Source: Gymnothorax reevesii
Taxonomy: Eukaryota; Chordata; Actinopteri; Anguilliformes; Muraenidae
Direction of reading: 5' to 3'
NCBI GenBank assembly: GCA_029721435.1
Contig: CM056583.1
Location: 84,769,620-84,833,619, forward strand
DNA length: 64,000 nucleotides
Of the stretch, positions 23,501 through 35,542 are shown in pieces. The position numbers and the translations under genes were made by a program. The first letter of the stretch is position 1; each line of letters opens with the position of its first letter. The notes beneath the pieces are model-generated. The model was not told the DNA's origin, ran no database searches, and worked only from the letters and a program-made list of their open reading frames with translations.

Positions 23501-24054
23501 CTAAAGACAGTGGTTGGCCAAACCTGGACTCTCGAGGTAGCAGTTCTGGTAAAATTTGGATATGTCACTTAATTTGTATATTCATGTGTATTTGCACTTT
23601 GAAAATTTATGCCTATGAGGTGAACTATGTACCTTCACTGTGTCTTACACTGGCTCATCATTAAGCCACCTCACTGCGGTAGTCAGTTCAATACAATGCA
23701 CACACTTCAGTGACTTCATCAAGGATTTGTTATGAGAATAACAGAGAAGGGGGAGTGGCAAACAAGGTTGGCGGCTCTCTTGGGTGTCGCTTTGAAATAA
23801 ATCACTGATGCTCGACGCGCTTCGCTGCGCTGGAATGACCAAGATTTCATTTCTGAATGACTCCTGGGGTTCCTGCAGCTAGAGGCACGTAGCTGTGACA
23901 GCCCTGCTGATAATTCCAGTATCAATCAGCAGATCGGGCTGGTTTGAGATGTTGTTGTTCTTTCTTTTTAGCTCTTTTCACTGGTTGTAGAGGGTGGGCC
24001 AGCTGCCCACTGGCTCGGCATCCTACACTACTGAGCTAAAATATGATAGTCACA
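20584..24054. other. Element-poor block, possible conserved non-coding DNA
   Basis: Apart from short A and T runs, I recognise no mobile element in about 3.4 kb. Stretches such as 20770-20960, 21020-21290, 21590-21870 and 22500-23110 look unique and complex, with clustered TAAT/ATTA cores. This could be regulatory DNA. No coding exon is supported. Confidence 0.22.
20844..20857. promoter_or_regulatory. RFX X-box-like palindrome
   Basis: GTTGCCATGGCGAC differs at one base from the symmetric RFX factor site GTTGCCATGGCAAC. RFX factors bind such sites in enhancers and promoters, notably of ciliary genes. It lies in a GC-richer island (20770-20950) of an otherwise element-poor block. A match this close is unlikely by chance locally, but occupancy is unknown. 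Confidence 0.5.
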
Positions 24055-24535
24055 TGCCTAATATGCTGCTGGTCCTTCTCATCATGCCGGAAAAGCTTTG
24101 TCAAATTGATGTCTGCATGAATGCCCGAACCCAGGTTCCCCCACCAGAACATTTCCCTCAGCATCTCACCGCCTCCACCATTTTATCCTCATCACACATT
24201 GCGCCCGGGGCCATCTCTTCCAGTCACTGGTCTGGATCATGGACTTTTTCTCCTCAGACCGCTGTGGGTAGGTACTTAACACTCTTGACAGGGAGCACCC
24301 CATAAGGTTTGCGGTTTTGGAGATGCTCTGACCCATAACAATTTGGCCCTTCTCCAAGTCGCTCAGGTCCTCTTTCTACGGTATCCAACGCATTGATTAT
24401 GACAACAGACCTGCTTGCTTGCCGTCTCCGGTCTGTAGGCTGACCTTACCATGCACCGCTACGAGGTAATCAGTGCGAGTCAATTCATCTGCGAGTGCTC
24501 GTAATGTTCTGGCTCATTCGCATATAGTCAGCTGT
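24055..24535 (-). pseudogene. Tc1-like transposon 5' fragment
   Basis: On the minus strand, 'LEKGQIVMGQSISKTANLMGCSLSRVLSTY' (about 24260-24360) matches the N-terminal helix-turn-helix of a Tc1-like transposase common in fish. The region upstream on that strand (24370-24535) ends with GAGCCAGAACATTACGAG, close to the usual terminal wording of this family. Downstream, GGTTCGGGCATTCATGCAG can be followed to about 24060. The catalytic domain is missing and the frame is broken. Confidence 0.6.
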
Positions 24536-25801
24536 TCTTCACTGGATTTTTCAGCGAGGCGTTTCTCAGGTAAAGAGGCTGATTGGATTGCATATGATCA
24601 CCTCATATAGATCGCTCTCTGATGCAGGATGTGCAGATTTGCTGAGTCACGGTGGTAAAGGCGAACTCCTTCACAGCACGAAGAAGCAGTACCTACAGCA
24701 TGCAATTTATGTCACTGTGATTGAATATATTGCCCATTGATAAATCCTTGAAGTGCACGAGGCCTAATTCTTTATTTCTCATTGACTTCTATAGCTCCAT
24801 AAAGCATATTACACTAAGAGCGAGGAGTAATGTGCTGGCAGGATAATCTTTCATTTAAAAAAAAAAAATCTCCAGAGTGAAATGAAAATTGCGAGATATG
24901 TTTACTTGTTTGCTAGCGCTCAATTCATCTGAGTAGCAAAGCGTCTCATTATGTGTGCTGTTTACACTCAATCAGCTACAGTGTTTAATATGCATGCCTA
25001 CGCTACTGTACATTAATGGTCACAGGAACTATATTCGCCAGAAAATGGATTCCCAGGTTCTTACATATTGATATTGTTTATTTTTAGCAGAACAACATAG
25101 ACCAGCCAAGGTTGGGAATGGCTGTTAACAGCTTCAGCATGATGGCTCTTATCAGCTTCAGCCTCTTTTTCAAAAGACGGTTTTCTGGTTATTTTTGCTA
25201 CAATTTTCCTTGTGAGTTCAAATATATCTTCACAAGATCATTTTACATTTGCTGGGTCAAATTTCTTCTTTGTTTAAATAAAAATTTTATGTGGCTACTC
25301 ATGATATCAGACACCACGGAGGTCTTTTTTTAAAATTCAATTCTGCTCTCGGCTGTCCTTTCTCAGAGAGTGGGAACTTGGTTAATGAAAGAAAGAACAA
25401 TTTTGAAAAGAATAATGTACAATAATGTACGCCTCATTCTTCCATTAATTTTATTCGTATACGACAGCCATGTGATTACCTGAATAATATTCAGGATATG
25501 ATTTCGGAATTTCATGATTGATAATTTCAATCTTTTCAGTCTGTTGTACAGGCCAATTTTCTCTCCTAAAATGCAGGGTCTAATTCAGGTTTGATTAATT
25601 CCTGCTGTTGCTGTGTTTCACTGGCTGTCCCTTGGTAAAACCAAACTGGCCTCACTGACAGATGGGTATAAAAGCAATTACAAGTCTGATGAAGTAAAGG
25701 AAGCTCATATCTTGTTCGTATATCTACTATTGACCTGTTGTTTCTGAATGTGTTGATGTAGGACAAATATATCTTTCTTATGAGCAGATGTATACATACA
25801 G
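24536..25801. other. Unassigned
   Basis: No gene or element is recognised. The sequence is AT-rich with one A-run near 24859. Confidence 0.3.
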
Positions 25802-25809
25802 TACATACT

Positions 25810-27165
25810 TGCAAGTGGTGGCTGGTGAGCTGAAAATTGACAGAAACATCACTTTAAAATAATGATTGGTCTTTCTCTGTTTTCAATCTTTCATTTAACT
25901 TCATATTGTGTATATATATGTGAACTCCTTAGTGTGGAGACCTGGGCACACATGAGAGTTATGAGAATTTTCGTAGTTCACGTAATGTTAGTTTAAATAA
26001 ATAATTAAAAACAGGTCAAGTAGTGCGGGCTGGTGAAAAATATTCTTGGTGGTGCTGTGCTGTGCCATACTCTTTCCATCAACCATCCCACTCCGATTCA
26101 ACACGAATGGCAGGATACCAGTTCTTTGTGGAATAGTCGGTAATTATTTAATTCCAGTTATGAACATCTGAGTCACTTTGACATAAAAACAGACAGCTAA
26201 CAATATACTGCGTACTGCACAAAGTAAAGCTTTCAATTTGAAACTGAACTTGAAAACAATGAATTGACTTGTTTATTTTTAGTGATAACATCTGTTGGAA
26301 AAAATGTATTTTAGAAAACTTAATCAAAATAATATAAATAATTTAATTTAGCTGTGAAAACGTTTCTGTTCTCTTAACACATCTCTATAAGTTTCTTTAT
26401 TTTGGTATTTTCCACTTCTTTGGGTTGATCTTATTCATAGGCAGGCTACCTGATTTGAAAGCCAGCTTGTTCGAACACAGAATTTAGAGTGCACTGTCCA
26501 TAAAGGGTACTGCTTTGCAATGACCAGCGCTTCACGTGTATTTACGTGAACGACCAGGTGCAGCAACGACCACATTCCCTGGAGCACTCAATGTAAATGC
26601 AAATCACAAAGTCGCACATAGGTACGACCACCCTATTAGTTCTAATGCCTATTTTTTTACCCGCTGCTGGTGCTCTCCACTGCCATAGCCAAGGTAGATG
26701 ATGTAAAACATGCGGCTAGAGACACGATGTCATCCTTGTAGAAGACTAGGCTAGCTGGCAAGATAGCTTGTCAGATATGTGAGCTTTGGGTTAGCTAGCT
26801 AGCTTGCGTATCTTACGCAGCTTGCAACCAGGTTTGGGCACCATTTTTGATGATGCAGTTTGGCCAGATTTACACTGCCACCCATGCCACCCAGCGACAG
26901 TCCTTTATTGGCTACTCATCTCTGCCGCCCCTGAATGCTTGTTTCTTACGATTCAACTGAACATTTTTATCTCCATTTTATACAATATGGTTTGTACGTT
27001 ATTGTGAATGCTAAACGCATACTTACATATAAAAGCAATTGTCGCTAATGTTAGATTTTGTTATGAAAGAGGGCGGCGTCCCAGTGCCATGTATTGGCGA
27101 GCCGCCACTGAGGTCAAGACCATTCGTTATTTTTGAGAGATGCTCAGTTCACCAGCCGCCAGTAA
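25810..27165. mobile_element. hAT-like MITE interrupted by a second hAT element
   Basis: AGTGGTGGCTGGTGAGCTGA at 25814 pairs with TCAGTTCACCAGCCGCCAGT ending at 27163. Imperfect 8 bp flanks TACATACT (25802-25809) and TACATACA (27166-27173) suit an hAT duplication. Without the nested element the MITE would be only about 250 bp. Confidence 0.6.
26021..27110. mobile_element. Non-autonomous hAT element, 1.09 kb
   Basis: Perfect 8 bp direct repeats AGGTCAAG (26013-26020 and 27111-27118) flank imperfect terminal inverted repeats TAGTGCGGGCTGG and, at the right end read in reverse, CAGTGGCGGCTCG. Both features are diagnostic of hAT transposons. No transposase domain is recognised in the interior, which includes GCTAGCTAGC-type repeats near 26793. 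It was probably mobilised in trans by an autonomous relative. Confidence 0.8.
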
Positions 27166-27173
27166 TACATACA

Positions 27174-28063
27174 GACATACACGTTGTGGTCAAAAGGTTG
27201 AAAGTGCCTTTGAAAGAATGGCTTTTATTCTGAAGTGTCAAAACCAGATTCGCAAATCTATTAAGGTGATGCATATGAATCTCAAAGCTAATAAGAAGCT
27301 TGTGTCCATTTTAAAAGAGGTCTAAGCAGCAGAATCCAAATGGTCCCAATAGTTGGAGCACAAATAGTTGCTGCTTTGGTTACAAAAAAGGCAAATTTAT
27401 TGAAGGTGGTATTGGAAGCAGTGCCAAAAAATGAAAAATTATGCCAAAAAAAAAAGAACTTCCACAGCAGACTGAAATGTAAATTACGCATAATTAATAA
27501 AGATGCCAACTATCAGGGTACATGTCAAATTTTTCTCTCTGCATTTCCGGCAAAAAGAGTCCACACTATTTTGTGAGCAGTTTTTCTTTCATCTTAATTG
27601 AACAAGCCACAGTTTACAACACATGTGAACGGGCCCCATTCTGTACAGCTGCTGGAACAAACAGATGCGATTACAAGATGTATACTTTCTAAACTCACAT
27701 ATGGAGCCTTTCATAATATCTGTCTTCAGAGCATATTTCATCTCTTTGCAGCTTTTCATATTTCCTGCAAATTAAATTCAACAGCCAGAATGTGCGTAAT
27801 GAAAGAATTTAATGATCCTAAGAAATGTCAATGGCATTCTAAATGGTAATTTTTCTCAGCAGCAAACTGTATAATTGTACAATTATTCACTGAGATCTTG
27901 TGTGTGTCGTGTTTTGAGCCTCGCATAGTATGACTCAATTGAGGTACTTTGCATTTCCCTAGACATGGGGATACTGCAAATGATTCCTAAATACCTAACA
28001 CTTCCAGCATATTTTAAAGCAGTATTTTAATCATCTGTTGTTGAATTTAAGGACATTTTACAG
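27174..28063. other. Unassigned
   Basis: Nothing is recognised. Overlapping open frames at 27288-27580 lack any family resemblance. Confidence 0.3.
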
Positions 28064-28247
28064 CAGGGCCGCCCAATCCTACTGTTCTGTTTAAAATGAC
28101 AGCCTACAACCCTAATATGACACACCTGGGTCTAATAATTATCAGCTAATTGAAATCTCTTGCCGTTGTTTCACCGGGTTTGCTTTGTGAGAATGGAGTC
28201 AACCCTACAGGGAGGTACATCACCAGGAACAGGGTTGGGCAGCCCTG
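28064..28247. mobile_element. Palindromic hAT-type MITE
   Basis: The left end CAGGGCCGCCCAATCCT mirrors the right end AGGGTTGGGCAGCCCTG. The interior has ACACACCTGGGTCTAATAATTA and TTGACTCC-like wording that is very common in short fish hAT-derived repeats. No clean target duplication was found. Confidence 0.65.
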
Positions 28248-30431
28248 CTTTTGCTATTGAATGAGGTGTACCTCGTTGGAGTGAAAACGAAAATGGTTAT
28301 TTGACTTGTAGGAGTAGGGTTGGGTGTTCCTGCTTGACACCATACAGAATGTATTGAATTATTAACTTTGTTTATTTATGTGCCTGCATTCATGCAGTCT
28401 GCTTTCTGTTGATTAAATCAAAGTCGCTGGTGAGTCACAAAGCTGTTTGCTCAATTCACTGTCAAAAGCTTGCCTCTCTTCCTAGGAGTCTGCCATAATG
28501 ATGAGATATAGCAGCACTCATTCTTATTTAAATGGTCAATATAGCCAAACAAGCCAGAGTAAATGCTTCCAGCTGCTTAGATGTAGTATCCGGTCGAAGC
28601 AGCCACAGTTAAGGCACATTTTGATTTATCCGATGACGATGTCATATACATCCAAATATCAGCCTAATATGTCCATTACACTGAGTCTTAGCTCTGTTTT
28701 TCCTTATTTCTGGCTAGTTTGTATGATGTGGTCCATATAAGGACGTGAGTTTATGCGTCTGCAGGGGTTTTCATCAGGATTAACCTCTTATTTTATTCTG
28801 TCAAGCGTATGACGGGTGAAAATTTCAGACCCCGATGACTAAATTTGAAGAGAGTAAAATTTATCAGGAAATATTTTTGTGTTAAATTTCATTAATACAA
28901 AAAGAGGACATTGCATCAGAATAAATTACTCATTTAGTTTGGCGTAATTCAATCTTTTTGTTGCCCTGGCTGTTGAGCTCTTATTTTATGCTGTTGTTTA
29001 GCTGGCTGTGGTGTGTTGGGAGTTTTCAGTTTTGTTGATGTTTGGGAAGAGTTTCATCTGGTCCTGAGAAACTGCCCCAGAGGTCAGCTCTTCTGCTCAC
29101 TGGGGTCTCTCCACTATCAAAGCTGTGCTGGACTGCATACGTCCTTCGAGAAATACCCTACGTAGCTAGGCGTGGACCCAGAGAAAAGTGCAGCGTGTAA
29201 ACCCTGCTCACTAAAATATAGAGCTGCTTTCAAGACCCCTTGTTGGTTAAAGCTTCAGTAGAAACTGCTTGCATGTTATATTGTCAAGCATCTTCAGGAC
29301 ATATCAAGACAATTGTACAGTATATGACATTAAATGTATTCAATTATAGCACAGCCAAGATATTTCATGCATGGAAAAACAAGTTTACTTCTCTTGGTTG
29401 GAATAGAAATTAACTGCAATAGAAATTCATTAACTGTGCTTCTGGAATTGCAGTTTAATTTTCTCACTAAAACGCAAGGTATCAATGCAATTTATTCTGC
29501 CTGACAGCTTGAAAAATTATCTCACTAATCGCTTATTAAGGGACATTTAAAACTTTGCAGTGTGAGTATTTTGAAGATTATCACCAGAACTGTGACAATA
29601 TGGCTATAAATAGGTCCTCAGTGCATGACTGCAGGGAGGGGCTGAAACAAATGTTTTGATTTTCTATTTTTAAGCCCTTGATTTTCTCAGTTCTTGAAGG
29701 GCTACAACACTCTGTTAAAAGGACAGGAAAGGACAGATAAGATATGAGCATTTTAAAAGTTTCAGAACGAGTTGTAATATCTGGATTTGTCTTCCTTTGT
29801 TTAAAGATAAGCAATTTTAGGAAAGCCAACTGTACCAGAAAAATGTCAAACGTAAACACAATGATATTGGCACCATAAAACCTATAGACCTATATATGGG
29901 TCCATGAAATGCACCTCCTGTATTCAAACCTGTGAGACTTCAGGCCTATTTTAAATTATAGCGGCGATCCCAGCGATCTCAAATATGAACCTCTGAATTA
30001 CAGTGAAATGTGTGCAAAATAATGCGCACAATATAGATATTAATCTATTTGATGCAATGCTGTGGCCATAGAAACGGGGAATCCTGGGTTTCAATATTTA
30101 TCTCAACATGAGAGTGATTTGGTTTCATTGAAGCCCTGTAACCACTCGATAAAGGATGTGTGTGACATTGTCCTGCTATATGAATTTTTCTGACTTTGAA
30201 CCTACTTAAAGGAAAATTCAAGTGAAAAGTTAGAGTTTCAACAGTTAAAAATATACCGTATATTCTGTTCTCTTCTCCTAAATTTTATTTCTATCCATGT
30301 TTTATCGTTAATCACAGCTGTTATGACAGCTAAATTGAAACTGCTGCAATAGTGGCTAATAGATAGAATTAATTCATTACATTGATTAATTTAATGCAGA
30401 ACAGTGACCTGTTTTCTAGTATGTTTTTACA
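28248..30431. other. Unassigned
   Basis: About 2.2 kb with no recognisable gene or element. A phrase near 28306-28335 (GTAGGAGTAGGGTTGGGTGTTCCTG, shown here in part) echoes the end of the preceding MITE. Confidence 0.3.
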
Positions 30432-30436
30432 TTTTG

Positions 30437-31136
30437 TGTTATGATCCAGACCAGCAGTGCGGAGTATGATCCCAAAGTAGTGTTTACTGATAGCAATACG
30501 GTGAAAACGGGATGGAGCCCGGAGGAGGACAGCGCAGTTCAGTTCAGATGTTGTGGGCAGAGTGAGGAGGCCTTGCCAATCGCTGGCCAGTTGCTTTCTG
30601 GGATGACAGCCAGATGGAGTGAACACTTTGCTTGAGCCAAACTGTCCCAGGGCAGAAAGGAGCAGCTTAGGAGGACAGCAGTTAGAAGGATTGGGAACTT
30701 GTACCTAATAAAGTGGACAGAGGAATAGACACGGACAGGAATCAACAAGTACGCGGCCCTGAGCCCAGTACCGCTGAGAGAGGTTTGGGAGCTTGTTCTT
30801 TTTAAATATGGAAGGAAACATCTGTAATTTACTATCATAATAGGTTACGTTTACATTCAAAAGACGAAGAGTTACATTCAAACGGGAGGAGTTTCACTTG
30901 CAAATACTGACTGGGATGTAAGTGCACATAGCAAATAACAATCCTACACCTCGCAATTCAGAGGAGGGCGTATAAACACAGATTACAGGTACAGGAGGTG
31001 AGAGCTGTGAAACGAGACACAGCTGGGAATAAGGTAGCAAGCAAGACAAACCAATCAAAGGAGACATAACATCTATAAACATGCATGTTGCTGAATGGGA
31101 AGAAACAAAGAGGAAAATCTGATGAGGGTTATGACA
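30437..31136 (-). mobile_element. Solo LTR, about 700 bp
   Basis: The segment begins TGTTATGATCC and ends GGGTTATGACA, so both ends obey TG...CA and form a short inverted repeat. The flanks TTTTG (30432-30436) and CTTTG (31137-31141) are a near-perfect 5 bp duplication. Minus orientation is inferred from the tail-like block 'TTTGGGATCATACTCCGC' near the left end. The LTR family is probably gypsy. No internal domain is adjacent, so it likely formed by LTR-LTR recombination. Confidence 0.72.
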
Positions 31137-31229
31137 CTTTGCAAATGTTGAAGAGAAATTTGTGGAGCAAATGATTAGTTAATTCAAATGCAAGGTATCA
31201 CATTTATCCGGGCCAGCCAATAGCCTTGT

Positions 31230-31322
31230 GTCTAAGGTTTGAGCGAGGCCCTTAGCCCAACATTGCACCTGGAGGGACTGCTTCGTCCAATCAAATGTAA
31301 GTCATTTTTGGACAAATCCCAC
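31230..31322 (+). mobile_element. SINE 3' fragment
   Basis: GAGCGAGGCCCTTAGCCC, then ATTGCACCTG and AATGTAAGTCATTTTTGGA, resemble the body and tail of a widespread fish SINE, whose tail normally reads GTAAGTCGCTTTGGATAAA. The tRNA-like head is missing and the tail is mutated. Confidence 0.45.
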
Positions 31323-34140
31323 AGCAAAAAAAACTGTAACTGGAATTCTGACCGAGAATATGAGCAATTCTGCTCTCCCCATCACGTCACCAGTGTGAAC
31401 ACATTTGCAAAACAAACGAGGATAATTCCTTTGAGGACTCGATTAAGCAAATCATGTCAATCTCTTCACTCTCTTTACAGTGCTTTCCAATATTTACGTT
31501 GCATCCCATTGAGCATTCAACAGAACCAAGATAATGGAAATGAGTAATGGCGATATACATATATATGCTAATTATTCTGGGATGATATGGTTTTTAGGGT
31601 GCGGTATTCTAAGCCTAAGAGATTCACCGAGCTTAATGACTAAATAATGCATTCTGGACCGACTACAAAGCATTGTACCAGTGATGGATTTAAGAATTTG
31701 AGCGTCATTTTGTCATGGATCCATAAGATTAATGATGTGGATGGCAATTCACTGCCAAATACCCCTCTTTCATGATTACAGTGTGTGGAGCCATCTTTGA
31801 GTCTCTACATGCATCCATTTTGACGTTACCATGACTACCTCTTCAGCTCTGGTTATTTATAGTAACTGCTTACACTGAAAACAAGCAGATATTTTCTGTG
31901 GGAAAAAAAGAAAAGCAACACCAGTATGAGACACCAATTACTTAAATGGACCAAGAGTCTGTCATAAGCAAAGAATGATGTTTGACTCAAATATGTTATT
32001 TAAAAGTATCTTGTATAAATTTGGTGGTTGTGAAATGCACGCACTATGCCAGTATATCAATTTGTATTCCATAGAATGAATGTACGGTTGGAATAAATCA
32101 CAGTGTTGTGTATGTTGGCGAACCAACATTTATCAATGTGAACCAATTTATCTGTCACACTCAGTTCCTGGTATGAGAAATGTCAGTGTTTTATCTCTTT
32201 TTTTTCCCACACAGTTCATCAAACTTGGAGGCAGGAATTTTAAGTGGATTAGATTGTTTTCCCATCCCAAGACTGAACTGTTTTTTCCGATGCTCCCTTG
32301 AGTTCAAATTTATTTCCTGATCTTGAAATGCGAGAACCTGAGCCGCCAAAGAGAGCCAACTATTTTACAAAATTGATCAGAAACCAATGAACTGAACGTG
32401 ACGCCCTGTAAAATTTGAAAACAGAGAGAAATATATTTTATTTCTGAAAGGTACATTATGGATTTCAACTACAGCTTTACAAAAACTGTACAAATCACAA
32501 ACTATTCTTCTATTTATCTCCATATCCAGCCAAAAGGCCTCAAATTTAGCTTGGAGACTTTATACTGTATTTGTATCATAGGCAACAGCCTGTGAAACCG
32601 GCTGTCTCTCTCAGACTGTGGTCTGACAGATGCACATCAACAGTGCAATGAAGTGCTAGGTTAGCGTGCTGTGGTGCTACCTAAGCTGACAAGAAATGCC
32701 TAGACTGGTCTCTGCAAGCGTACAAGACAGCAGCCAACAGAGGAAGTGGTCAGTGAGTTTATTTGTATACCTGTCATAGTAATTGCCTCTATTTGGCTGA
32801 AGAATTTAATCTGCTCCAGTGATGTTCTGTTCCAACATTCTGCTTTATCTACGGTCTACCTTTTTGAGGTGGTTCGCAAATGTGTGCGAGTTATTTTACA
32901 TGTACCTGTTAAACTGAAACAGCACATCAATTCAGCAAAATGAGATTTGTGTTGAAAACTACCACATCAGGAATGACGTGTAGCAACACATTTTGTTGGT
33001 GATATTTTGCATCGTTTACTCACCGTCGGCGTCATCATCCATAAAAAAGAGCTGTGTTTGCTTGTCAGTGAACGCAAATGTCAGACAAACGACTTGATGA
33101 AGCTGGCGCGCCAGCTAATGCCAAAATATCATGTAAAAGCAGTTTGTGTGTCATGCTACGATAACGAGATTGGATAACTTCAACATCACCAGCCTATTAA
33201 TAACAAACAATTAAATTTTCATCAGCAGTGGTGCTACTGATTTAATGGTTGAATCTACGTGGTTCTCATTGTCTGGCTGAGCCAAAACCCAGTTTGTTAT
33301 TGTAGCTATAAACACAAGGCTGCGTTGTCAGTGACGGAACACCGTGTGTTTTCATTGGACATAGAAGTAATTGTAAGAAAGAACTGCAAGTACAGTGACA
33401 GTGCAGACCTTATTTTTCATGTATTTGGTAACCAATACAAAAACAGCAATTATACAGTACCATTTGGACATCAGGGTAACTGAATCTTTAAAAGAACAGG
33501 GAGAGCAGAGCAGGAAAATAAGCAAGTTTGGTGGGTGTGGGATGCAGATTGGTCCATTGCTAGTGTATTTCAGTTCTTATTCTTGTGAAATTGACTTGTG
33601 CTGTGCCGAGAACATAGATAGCTGCAGGCTACATCTAGCTGTACTGACATTGTGCAAGTATGTTTGTATGCTTGCATGTCATGGGGGCTCCCGTTTGTTT
33701 TATCTGTTCACCAAAAGCAGCAGTCGGCTGTGCAAGGAGAAGGGGAAAGTGGATTAGTTTGTCATGCTTATTTTTTACACTTTGAAATTTCAGCAGCGGT
33801 GCTCATCATTCCTCAATGGACTATCTGAAATTTCCCGGCTGGCGCTCATCATTCAGCAGTTGTGGGCTGCCACTGCCAAATGCATTATAGGGAAAATGCT
33901 GCAATGTAACTTTACTTAGCTACCTCAGCCCTTGCATTCAATCTTGAGTGCGAGTAGAAGTTCCAACAAAAGAATGCTGACTGCAGTTCAGTTAATGTCT
34001 GCTGGTGTCAGTAATGACAAGGATTTTCTGAAATTTGCTCATAGCACCTTTAAGGCAGAGATTGCTTTAAAGATAAAATTAAATAAAAATTGAGTCGAAT
34101 TGAAGTTGAATTGGGTTGAAGTGGTACAGCTGGGCTCAGA
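31323..34140. other. Unassigned
   Basis: About 2.8 kb without a recognised gene or element. The end near 34042 (AGCACCTTTAA) resembles a DNA-transposon terminus, but no partner end was found. Confidence 0.3.
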
Positions 34141-34145
34141 TGTTC

Positions 34146-34480
34146 TTTTAATTCATTTATTCATTCAATCTTTATTTATACTCAAATTCATTGAGGGCAA
34201 GCCCTCATGGTCAATGATGTTGAGCTCATACTTTTAAAAAGCACTACATACAATAAATACAATACGATATATCTGAAATTAAATTCAAACTGTGCATTTC
34301 GTGAAAACAGCTGCTGGCTACAGTGGTTTTATTTTCCATTAGAGATTTAAACTGACTAAAGGACATCAAAGTGCTGAGTTTTAGAGATTTTTGTAAGGTG
34401 TTCCACGTATCAGGAGCACAGAAGCTAAAAGCAAATTACCAGCATGGGTTCCAGGGGAGACAGGTGAATAGTGGGTCTTG
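34146..34480. repeat. Fish-type interspersed repeat, family uncertain
   Basis: 'ATTCATTTATTCATTCAATC', 'TTCATTGAGGGCAAGCCCTCA' (quoted in part) and 'GGTGTTCCACGTATCAGGAGC' are phrases I associate with a dispersed fish repeat. No boundaries or coding domain can be set. Confidence 0.35.
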
Positions 34481-34529
34481 AAGCAGGAACGGAGTATCCC
34501 AAAGAAGAAGGAGCTTGTAGACAAGCTCA

Positions 34530-35194
34530 CCAGTCTATTTGTCTCTCTTGCAGCTGGTTGTTAATCCCTATTGCCAGGTTAATCATGCAATCCAGGTCTA
34601 GAGGCATTTTACAGGTGGTTACCTCACCCTGTATCTGATCTACCAAACCGAATAGGTGCTTGGGGGTCCCAGTGAGTAGATTCAACCTGTGTTTGTTAGT
34701 TGATTTATTGATCCAAAATGGACCGGCTGCCAAGATGAGGCTGGAGAAAACTGTATGACGTCATGACCGGATTGGGAATGACAAAACACTTTTCCCACCA
34801 GTTCAGCGAAAGAGGAGAAGCTTTGTTCTGTGGAATCTTCTTCCTCCCAGTCTCTGGTGTGCCCTGTCAGGTGGGTAGTAACAATGCCACCCTGGAGCAT
34901 TTGATGGGAAAGGAAGACAGGAGCCATAGAGCACTGTGACAGGAAGCTGGGACAGTTGGCAGAGTTACCATCATAGGGGTCCTCTAGGGCAAGGTTGGGT
35001 TCCTGCGAGGCAAAAGCTTGCAAAAGACTGTTCTGGAGGAGAGAGCTTGCTACTTGGGTGGCAGGGTCCCGGGAGATGTTCATAATGGTCACCAAATGGT
35101 GTGAGATGGTCTCAGTAGATTGGTGGAGTTGGCAAAACTCATCCCCCTGGAACCTGACGGTGTCAACCGGGTGAGGGAGATCTGCTAGTTCCAT
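34530..35194 (-). pseudogene. gag pseudogene of a gypsy retrotransposon
   Basis: The frame opens at ATG 35194 (MELADLPHPVD). It stays open for 170 codons and contains 'EPNLALEDPYDGNSANCPSFL', then 'LTGHTRDWEEEDS' and 'SFAELVGKVF', the conserved middle of fish gypsy gag. After a frameshift near 34700, 'FGLVDQIQGEVTTCKMPLDLDCMINLAIGINNQLQER' (spread over 34540-34660) matches the following helical part. A zinc knuckle and pol are absent; the element is cut near 34480-34530. An LTR lies just upstream. Better preserved than the 15 kb gag, so probably younger. Confidence 0.8.
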
Positions 35195-35249
35195 GTTTGG
35201 CTGGATTGTGTTGTTTCATTTCACACCAGAAGAACCACGTGGGGGAGAG

Positions 35250-35542
35250 TGTCTCCACTAAACAGCCACAGTTTTTGCCTCTTTTCCTTTCTTGTCTCGT
35301 ATGACAGTTATGAAGACAGAGGAGTGGGAACAGGCCAGATCACTCAGACAGGCAGACCAATCCATCGACGAATGAGGAAGACACTGATTGTACACAAGAC
35401 ACCAATCAGCGTTCAGGCTGGGAGCATGAAAGGAAGGAATGAGGGAATAAAACAAGTCAATAATGAAACAATCAAGAGAGAAAATACTGTAAACAGATGA
35501 TGGCTGGAAAAGGGAAAAGAATTAGGATTACAAGATGTGACA
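35250..35542 (-). repeat. 5' LTR of the minus-strand gypsy fragment
   Basis: On the minus strand it starts TGTCACATC at 35542 and runs toward the gag start. A candidate end is GGAGACA at 35250. TGGTTCTTCTGGTG about 12 bases further on could be the primer-binding region. The 5' end is clear but the 3' end is tentative. Confidence 0.5.
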
